A DNA stretch of 11,609 nt, taken from NCBI GenBank assembly GCA_937870605.1, contig CALMZW010000308.1:1-11609 (forward strand), in the 5' to 3' direction. Below, piece by piece: positions 6,440 through 11,609 of the stretch. The translations under genes were made by a program, and so were the position numbers. Source of the stretch: an uncultured Synergistaceae bacterium (GTDB lineage: Bacteria > Synergistota > Synergistia > Synergistales > Aminobacteriaceae). Within the stretch, counting starts at the first letter, position 1; each line of letters begins with the position of its first letter. The notes below the pieces were generated by a model that saw nothing but the letters and a program-made list of their open reading frames with translations, made no database searches and was not told the DNA's origin.

Positions 6440-8155
6440 ATGAGTCGCATGCCGGAGACGGGAAAACGCAGCGATTTTTTCAATTACGACGCAACGCCCT
6501 TCTACGCGGAAAGAGGATGGCTGATCGGCGAAGGAGGGGTCGGAGGCAAGGCGAAAGGGCTGGCTTTCGCGCATCGCACAATCTCGGCCGGTCCGCTCTC
6601 CGGATCGGTCCTTCTTCCCCCCGTCACGCTGGTCGTCGGCGCCGGGGTCTTTCTCGGATACATCCGCGACAACGATATGGAGTGGGCATACCGGGAGCCC
6701 GACTGGGAGCGGATCGCCATCGCCTTCTCGAAGGGGCGCTTCCGCGAAAGCTTCACGAGGGACCTCGAACGCGGGCTCGCGTTGCTGAACGGCGTTCCTC
6801 TCGCCATCCGGTCGAGTTCCACGCTCGAGGATTCCGTGCGCCTCTCCTTCGCCGGGAAGTACGATACGTGTTTCTCCGCCAACATCGGCGATCCCGAACG
6901 ACGGATGCGTGAGATCGAGGATTCCCTGCGGACCGTCTGGGCCTCCCTGTTCAAACCCGCGCCCCGCGCCTACAGGGCGAAGCACGGCTGCCGCGACGAG
7001 GACGAGGCCATGGCCGTCCTGATCCAGCCGATCACGGGAAAGCTCCGCGACGATCTGTACTACCCGGAACTTGCGGGGGCCGCATTCTCGCGGGTGTACC
7101 GCCGTCCGACGCCGCGCGTCCGCAAGGAGGACGGCGTGATGCGCCTCTGCTTCGGCCTCGGGACGCGAACCGTCGAGCGGTCGAACGCCCGCGTCTTCTA
7201 TCTCACGAATCCCAACCTCCGGCCCGAGGGAAACCAGCCCCGGGAGATCGCGCGATCCGGGCAGACCGAGTTCGACTACATCGACCGGACCTTCGGCAGC
7301 TTCATGACGGCCCGGCTCGACCAGTTCCTCCCGTTCATCCTCAAACGGCACGCCTCCGTCCACTCGTTCGTCGAGGTCTTCGCGGACAACCTGCTCTACT
7401 GGGCCGGATGTCCTTTGACGCCGGCTTCCCGGCCGGTCTTTTCCTTCTCGTACCTTCCGGACAAGCATCCGCATTTTTTCCGGCTCGTCCGCCGGGTCCT
7501 GGCGTCTCTTGAGACGGCGATGGAGATGCCCGTCGACATCGAATTCACCTACGACACGGAAGACCGGACGATGTGCCTGATCCAGCTCCGCCCGCTCTCG
7601 TCGTTTACGGAGGCGTCCGGCGTCGTCCTGCCGGACGTTCCGCCGGAACGCGTGCTGTTCCGGGGCGACCGGATGGTGAGCAACGGCCTGATCGACCGGA
7701 CGGAATGGCTGGTGTACGTCGATCCGGATCTGTACGGAACGGACGGGCGCAACCACGAAATCGCGCGCGAGATCGGACGGATCAACCGCAGTCTCGAAGG
7801 AAGCCGCTATATTCTGGTCGGCCCGGGGCGATGGGGCAGCACGAACGCGGACCTCGGTGTTCCGGTGCAGTACGACGAACTCTGCAACTCCGGCTGCATC
7901 GTGGAAATCGGCATCCGGGAGCGCGACTTCACGCCCGAGCTTTCCTACGGGACGCACTTCTTCCTCGATCTCGACGTTGACGGGATCCTGTATCTCCCCG
8001 TCTTCGCCGGAGAAACAGGCAACGAGTACAACAAGAGCTGGTTCGACGGCGCTCCGTACGAAAAGGGCCGTCACCCGGCCGTGCGCGTCTATCGCGGGGC
8101 GTTCGCCGTGTATATGGACGGAGAGACCGAAATCGGACGGGTGATACGGCTCTGA
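6440..8155 (+). CDS. Stand-alone PEP/pyruvate-binding (PPDK_N-type ATP-grasp) protein, function unknown
   Basis: A 571-residue protein whose N-terminal two thirds match the ATP-binding domain of PEP synthase and pyruvate phosphate dikinase: GGVGGKAKG (32-40), AIRSSSTLEDS (122-132), SFAGKYDT (136-143), MAVLIQPITG (191-200) and the closing DIEFTYD...LIQLRP (366-385). The swivelling phosphohistidine domain (GGxTSH motif) and the PEP-binding barrel of true synthases are absent. Instead the C terminus carries LVGPGRWGS (459-467), DLGVPVQY (471-478) and SYGTHFFLDLD (502-512), a block I associate with uncharacterised bacterial PEP/pyruvate-binding proteins. It probably binds ATP and transfers phosphate to an unknown acceptor. 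No signal peptide or membrane segment, so cytoplasmic. GAGGGG (6430-6435) is four bases before the chosen start; ATG 6449 is an alternative. The open frame continues left to 6296, but that part is arginine-rich and not family-like. Confidence 0.85.
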   Translation: MSRMPETGKRSDFFNYDATPFYAERGWLIGEGGVGGKAKGLAFAHRTISAGPLSGSVLLPPVTLVVGAGVFLGYIRDNDMEWAYREPDWERIAIAFSKGRFRESFTRDLERGLALLNGVPLAIRSSSTLEDSVRLSFAGKYDTCFSANIGDPERRMREIEDSLRTVWASLFKPAPRAYRAKHGCRDEDEAMAVLIQPITGKLRDDLYYPELAGAAFSRVYRRPTPRVRKEDGVMRLCFGLGTRTVERSNARVFYLTNPNLRPEGNQPREIARSGQTEFDYIDRTFGSFMTARLDQFLPFILKRHASVHSFVEVFADNLLYWAGCPLTPASRPVFSFSYLPDKHPHFFRLVRRVLASLETAMEMPVDIEFTYDTEDRTMCLIQLRPLSSFTEASGVVLPDVPPERVLFRGDRMVSNGLIDRTEWLVYVDPDLYGTDGRNHEIAREIGRINRSLEGSRYILVGPGRWGSTNADLGVPVQYDELCNSGCIVEIGIRERDFTPELSYGTHFFLDLDVDGILYLPVFAGETGNEYNKSWFDGAPYEKGRHPAVRVYRGAFAVYMDGETEIGRVIRL

Positions 8156-8164
8156 CACGGGCGA

Positions 8165-8204
8165 AACAAAAAAAGCGGGGCGGGGATTCCCCCTCTCCGC
8201 TTTT
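8165..8204 (-). terminator. Bidirectional terminator between the ATP-grasp gene and glutamate dehydrogenase
   Basis: AAAAGCGG (8171-8178) pairs with CCGCTTTT (8197-8204). The pairing continues inward through a wobble and one mismatch to GGGG/CCCC around 8182-8193, with a four-base loop. On the minus strand the stem is followed by seven T (8174-8168), a strong terminator for the dehydrogenase. On the + strand there are four T (8201-8204), a weaker stop for the gene ending at 8155. Confidence 0.9.
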
Positions 8205-8236
8205 CGGAATACTCTATACGAACAGCCGTGCGCCGA

Positions 8237-9484
8237 TCAGGGCCATATCCCCCGGAAGCGCATGGCCAGGACAATTCTGCTTATGGCCCGGACATACGCG
8301 GCCTGCCGCATGCGGATTTTGTGCTGCTTCCTGATCTCCCAGATTTCGTGGAAGGCCATCGAGAGCCGCTCGTCCAGCTTGTCGTGAACGGTCTTTTCAC
8401 TCCAGTAGTCCCCCGAACGGCCCTGAATCCACTCGAAACAGCTCACCGTAACGCCGCCGGAGTTCGCGAGGACATCGGGGATCACCATGGCTCCGTTGTC
8501 ATGCAGGATCTGCTCCGCGGCCGGAGTCGTCGGCCCGTTCGCAAGTTCGAGGATGGTCTTCGCCTTGACTTTGCCCGCGTTCGCCTCCGTCAGAACGCCT
8601 TCGAGCGCCGCCGGGATCAGGATATCGACCTGCGACTCCAGGATCTCGTCCGTGGTGATGCGTTCGCCCTCCGGGTAGTCCGCAACCGTTCCGCCGCTTT
8701 TCTTGTGCGCGATGAGCGCCGCATAATCGAGCCCCTTCGGGTTATAGGTTCCGCCCTTGCTGTCCGAAGCGGCGACGACGGTGATTCCGATCTCGCCGAA
8801 CAGTTTGTGGGCATTGCTTCCGACATTTCCGAATCCCTGGATCGCCGCCGTCAGGGGCTTTCCGAGAAGCCCGATCTCCCGGAGCGCTTCCCGGAGAACG
8901 TACATCCCGCCGCGAGACGTCGCATCGCCCCGCCCGAGCGAGCCGCCGAGTCCGACCGGCTTGCCCGTGTAGCAGGACGGTTCGTTTCTGCCCTTGATTT
9001 TCTCGTACGTATCGATGAACCATGACATGATCTGCGGATCCGTGTAGACATCGGGCGCCGGAACGTCGATATCGGTCCCCGTGAAGCGGATGATCGACAT
9101 CGCGTACGCCCGGCTCAGACGCTCCAGTTCGTTCTTCGTGAGGTCGTGGGGCGAAACGCGGACGCCCCCCTTGCCGCCTCCGTACGGCAGCATCGCCGTG
9201 GCGCACTTGATGGACATCCACGCCGACAGGGCCGTCACCTCTTCCCGGGATACGTTCGGGTGATACCGGACGCCTCCCTTGTACGGACCGAGCGCGTTGT
9301 TGTGATGCGCCCGCCACCCCTTGACGATCTGAACGGTTCCGTCGTCCAGCTTCAACGGAATGGCGACTTCGAGGACTTCCTTCGGCTCCTTGAGGATGTC
9401 GATGTATTCCTGCTCGACATTCAGGTACGGCATCGCCTCGTCTACCTGTTTCAGGAACATCTCAAACGGATTCATCTTCGCCAT
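8237..9484 (-). CDS. gdhA: Glutamate dehydrogenase
   Basis: A 415-residue enzyme, normal length for the hexameric bacterial/archaeal class, interconverting glutamate with 2-oxoglutarate and ammonia. The active-site signature LPYGGGKGGVRVSP (99-112) holds the catalytic Lys105 and fits the Glu/Leu/Phe/Val dehydrogenase pattern. KGGVRYHP (69-76) with Lys69 contacts glutamate, and APDVYT (143-148) supplies the catalytic Asp145. The Rossmann domain shows IQGFGNVGS (215-223) and an acidic residue after strand 2 in AASDSKGG (238-245). Glutamate specificity and NAD versus NADP cannot be fixed by eye. The start at 9484 has GGAGGAGAG (9500-9492) upstream; Met4 (ATG at 9475) is an alternative. It is a single-gene unit with terminators on both sides. 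In an amino-acid fermenter it would run in the deaminating direction, but that is inferred. Confidence 0.95.
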   Translation of the reverse strand: MAKMNPFEMFLKQVDEAMPYLNVEQEYIDILKEPKEVLEVAIPLKLDDGTVQIVKGWRAHHNNALGPYKGGVRYHPNVSREEVTALSAWMSIKCATAMLPYGGGKGGVRVSPHDLTKNELERLSRAYAMSIIRFTGTDIDVPAPDVYTDPQIMSWFIDTYEKIKGRNEPSCYTGKPVGLGGSLGRGDATSRGGMYVLREALREIGLLGKPLTAAIQGFGNVGSNAHKLFGEIGITVVAASDSKGGTYNPKGLDYAALIAHKKSGGTVADYPEGERITTDEILESQVDILIPAALEGVLTEANAGKVKAKTILELANGPTTPAAEQILHDNGAMVIPDVLANSGGVTVSCFEWIQGRSGDYWSEKTVHDKLDERLSMAFHEIWEIRKQHKIRMRQAAYVRAISRIVLAMRFRGIWP

Positions 9485-9640
9485 GCGTCATCTCTCCTCC
9501 CGTTGCGTCCCGCCGGCATCCGACCCGGCGGATTCGACTGCGGAGCGGTTTCTCAATACTTCGTCTCTCCTATCCTTCCATTGATCGTTTCCAGGATTCC
9601 CTCCGGAGCATCCCTCCCTCCGAATCCGGCCGAAGCGCAC

Positions 9641-9663
9641 CGTATCACGAATATTCTGATACG
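9641..9663. promoter_or_regulatory. Perfect 7-bp inverted repeat upstream of glutamate dehydrogenase (candidate operator)
   Basis: CGTATCA (9641-9647) and TGATACG (9657-9663) are perfect inverted half-sites separated by nine bases that include the palindrome AATATT. The centre-to-centre distance is 16 bp. The element is AT-rich against a GC-rich background and lies about 157-179 bases upstream of the dehydrogenase start, between it and the terminator of the next gene. A dimeric regulator could bind it; no regulator is encoded nearby. I found no clear -35/-10 pair beside it. Confidence 0.4.
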
Positions 9664-9684
9664 AACGACACTCCGTCTCCGGAC

Positions 9685-9727
9685 AAAAACAAACGGGCGC
9701 CACGCTCAGGAAAGCGCAGACGCCCGT
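9685..9727 (-). terminator. Intrinsic terminator of the exported-protein gene
   Basis: On the minus strand ACGGGCG (9727-9721) pairs with CGCCCGT (9699-9693). An inner CGCT/AGCG stem closes a small loop, and the whole is followed by TTTGTTTTT (9693-9685). It lies about 65 bases after the gene stop and separates that unit from glutamate dehydrogenase. Confidence 0.85.
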
Positions 9728-9756
9728 CGTCCGTAGTCAGATTGTGAAGCGAGGCG

Positions 9757-9771
9757 CCTGCCAAAGGCAGG
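9757..9771 (-). repeat. Short hairpin just after the exported-protein stop codon
   Basis: CCTGCC (9757-9762), loop AAA, GGCAGG (9766-9771): a perfect 6-bp stem 20 bases after the stop codon. It is not followed by a T run, so it is probably not the terminator itself. It could protect the mRNA 3' end or be incidental. Confidence 0.4.
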
Positions 9772-9790
9772 TCAGGCCTTCTTCGACATC

Positions 9791-11461
9791 CTATTTCTTG
9801 GGGTTCTTCTTCAGATCCTTCGGAGCTTCCTTCGCTCCTTCGAGCGCCTTTTGGCGCATTTCCCTGTCGGTTTTCCAGGCGGCTGCGGCCTCGCCCCACG
9901 CCTTCTCGGCATCGGCAGACGGCGTGAGCATGCCCACAACAAGGCGGACGGTATCGAGTCCGGACGCTTCAAGACGGATGGACCGCATCCGCGCCACCGC
10001 GTCGCGAATCGTGAAGATGCCTTCCATGACGTCGTCCGTATCCGGCCCCATGATCTGACGCCACGTTTCGCGGTTCTTCACGACGTTGAGAAGCTCCCGG
10101 AGCAGTCCCTGGTTATCCATGAAGAACCATCCGTAGAGGTCGTTTCGCGCCAGCAGCGTCGAAAGTTCCTGGGACGGCGCCGAAGGCGCGGCAAGCTGCT
10201 TCGTGTCCAGAGCTCCGACGAACAGCTTCGAGCCCTTGACCGCAAGGGTCACGGTGGCCCCGACATTCAGTCCGGCGACGGAATCCCAGCCTTCAACGGT
10301 CGGGGTCTCCATCGGAGCGCCCATTCCTCCGGCCATGCCCGTCAGCATGTCATAGACCTTTTTCGCCGCGTCGCCCATTCCTTCCATCACGACGTACGCG
10401 CCGGGGCCGGTCGCTCCGGCGTAGTTCGCCGCGCCTCCGACAACGGCCGTGAGCGTGCCGGTCAGAAGGTTCCTCAGGTCGTCCTCGGTCAGTCCCACCT
10501 GCTGCGCCGCTTCGAGAAGCTCCTTGTAGGAATCGGCTCCATCCTCGCCGCCGTATTGCAGCAGCGACTTGCGGAACTGGTCGAAAACGAGCGGCGTGTG
10601 CAGCGCGGAAACGACATTCCCCCCGCCGACCAGCAGAGGCGGCGTCTTGATGGGAACGAACTTTTCCAGCTCTTCCTTCGACAGCATCGCCTTCGCGAGG
10701 TTCGTGAAGAACCCTGCGCCCCAGTCGTCGCCCTGAAGGCCGAAAGCCGCCTCGAAGTGGACGACGTCCTTCAGGAGGACGGGCACGCCGCCCGCCAGCA
10801 ATCCCATCTGCAGAAGGCCGTTGTCGTTCAGGATGAAGTAGTTCTGTTCCTTGAAAGCCCGCGGGACGTTGATCCGTTTCGCGGGATCCGCAAGCGCGTC
10901 CATGCACGCAAGCACCTCGTCGGCCGTGAAACCGAGAAGAAGCAGGTTCTCCTTCGCCCCGACGTACGCCCCGATGGGCCCGAGACTCAACCCCTCGACG
11001 CGATAGACGGACACGGACTCTTTGGGAGTGAACGGCCCCTCGAGCTTGACGCCGAACATCCCGAAGGCGCCCTTGTCCTCATCCGTGAGGGTTCCCGCGG
11101 CGAGACGCCCCAGCATAGGCTGGAAGGGTTCCTTCACCGTCGCGGCGACGTGGGCATGAATGGCTCCCTTGCCGATTCCTCCGCCTGCCGCCACGGAGAC
11201 GAAGGGAAGCGCGTCGAGGATCGCCTTGACGTCTTCGAGCCCCAGCTCTTTGGACGCGTCACCGGACAGGGCGCTCCAGGAAAGGATTGTCTTCGCCAGT
11301 TCCGGAACATTGTCGATGCGACCCACAAGATACTGGGATTCGGCCGTCCACGGGAGCAATGCATCGGACGGGTTGAGCGGGGTTCCCGCGGCGAGGGACG
11401 CCGTGGGAATGACACAGAGTGCGAAAAGAACGATCCAGAGACTTCGGACATTCCGCCTCAT
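9791..11461 (-). CDS. Exported protein of unknown function with an internal duplication
   Basis: I do not recognise this 556-residue protein. It has a Sec signal peptide (MRRN..., hydrophobic 8-20, cleavage near SLA|A at 24) with no lipobox or later membrane segment, so it should be secreted or periplasmic. The mature part is rich in Gly, Ala, Leu and Val in alternating strand-like and helix-like stretches. It appears to contain two related halves, about 77-221 and 328-458. The clearest match is YRVEGLSLG...LLLLGFTADEV...NYFILNDNGLLQMGLL (153-222) against VAGLNVG...LFVGALDTKQL...YGWFFMDNQGLLRELL (395-458). The tail (about 522-556) is charged and Lys/Ala-rich. The start has AAGGAGGT (11477-11470) eight bases upstream. 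It has its own promoter and terminator and is not in an operon. A DUF3352-like fold is possible but unproven. Confidence 0.85.
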   Translation of the reverse strand: MRRNVRSLWIVLFALCVIPTASLAAGTPLNPSDALLPWTAESQYLVGRIDNVPELAKTILSWSALSGDASKELGLEDVKAILDALPFVSVAAGGGIGKGAIHAHVAATVKEPFQPMLGRLAAGTLTDEDKGAFGMFGVKLEGPFTPKESVSVYRVEGLSLGPIGAYVGAKENLLLLGFTADEVLACMDALADPAKRINVPRAFKEQNYFILNDNGLLQMGLLAGGVPVLLKDVVHFEAAFGLQGDDWGAGFFTNLAKAMLSKEELEKFVPIKTPPLLVGGGNVVSALHTPLVFDQFRKSLLQYGGEDGADSYKELLEAAQQVGLTEDDLRNLLTGTLTAVVGGAANYAGATGPGAYVVMEGMGDAAKKVYDMLTGMAGGMGAPMETPTVEGWDSVAGLNVGATVTLAVKGSKLFVGALDTKQLAAPSAPSQELSTLLARNDLYGWFFMDNQGLLRELLNVVKNRETWRQIMGPDTDDVMEGIFTIRDAVARMRSIRLEASGLDTVRLVVGMLTPSADAEKAWGEAAAAWKTDREMRQKALEGAKEAPKDLKKNPKK

Positions 11462-11509
11462 TCGTACCCACCTCCTTGGATTTTTGGTTCTCCATAATCC
11501 TGTAGAAGT

Positions 11510-11537
11510 ATTGTATCTTTTCGCGCGCGTAACGCAA
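11510..11537 (-). promoter_or_regulatory. Promoter candidate for the exported-protein gene
   Basis: Minus strand TTGCGT (11537-11532), a 16-base spacer and TACAAT (11515-11510). Transcription would start near 11503, about 40 bases before the start codon at 11461. Both hexamers match sigma-70 consensus at four or more positions. Confidence 0.6.
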
Positions 11538-11559
11538 CCGGAAACTGCGAACTCCGGAG

Positions 11560-11565
11560 TATAAT
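11560..11565 (+). promoter_or_regulatory. Candidate -10 box for the divergent right-edge gene
   Basis: A perfect TATAAT lies 26 bases before the ATG at 11592. No good -35 hexamer sits 16-18 bases upstream; that stretch reads around ACCGGA and overlaps the -35 of the minus-strand promoter. It may therefore need an activator. Confidence 0.4.
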
Positions 11566-11591
11566 GCGCGTAGAAACGGGAGGGAAAAACA

Positions 11592-11609
11592 ATGCGGAAA
11601 AATACACCG
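11592..11609 (+). CDS. Start of a gene cut by the right edge (six codons)
   Basis: ATG at 11592 follows GGGAGGG (11578-11584) by seven bases and reads MRKNTP to the window end. A TATAAT box lies just upstream. The basic start would fit a signal peptide, but six codons are too few to say what it encodes. It is divergent from the exported-protein gene. Confidence 0.5.

Noticed and set aside
6359..8158. 599-codon minus-strand open frame opposite the ATP-grasp gene.
   Set aside because: The + strand frame carries well-conserved PEP-synthase-type motifs; the reverse frame shows only charged repeats such as REDxDE with no domain.
9851..11497. 548-codon + strand open frame opposite the exported protein.
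   Set aside because: The minus frame has a signal peptide, an ideal ribosome-binding site, a promoter and a terminator; the + frame is arginine- and histidine-rich with no initiation signal.

Overview
The window is GC-rich, densely coded bacterial DNA with no mobile elements, CRISPR array or recognisable tRNA/rRNA. Two exported proteins carry plain Sec signal peptides without a lipobox. There is an anabolic/catabolic glutamate dehydrogenase, a BMP-type nucleoside ABC transporter and a selenium-associated YedF protein. Together these fit an anaerobic, probably diderm, amino-acid-fermenting bacterium. Synergistota is my best guess from the style of the proteins, but it is an inference and no marker gene is present.

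Left part, + strand (1-5256): an operon cut by the window edge. It runs ATPase (3' end only), permease 1, permease 2, BMP-family periplasmic binding protein, then a secreted 5'-nucleotidase/metallophosphatase, and closes with a near-perfect intrinsic terminator at 5224-5256. Start and stop codons overlap or lie within about 30 bases throughout. The likely logic is nucleotide scavenging: the exported nucleotidase strips phosphate from nucleotides, the BMP protein captures the nucleoside, and the ABC complex imports it.

Middle part (5314-8204): yedF on the minus strand diverges from a + strand gene for a stand-alone PEP-synthase-type ATP-grasp protein that lacks the phosphohistidine and PEP-binding domains. 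They are separated by a 526-base region with no convincing protein gene. It holds overlapping divergent promoter candidates near 6283-6330. The candidate yedF transcript would have an unusually long leader of about 380 nt, with three hairpins and a near-perfect Shine-Dalgarno site leading only into a 6-codon ORF.

Right part, minus strand (8165-11537): a glutamate dehydrogenase ends at a terminator shared with the convergent ATP-grasp gene and has a perfect 7-bp inverted repeat upstream of it. Next is a 556-residue exported protein of unknown function with its own promoter and terminator; its sequence suggests an internal duplication. At the right edge a divergent + strand gene starts, of which only six codons are visible.

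Most of the window is ordinary metabolism. The parts that merit a second look are the yedF leader, the truncated-architecture ATP-grasp protein, the duplicated exported protein and the inverted repeat upstream of the dehydrogenase.
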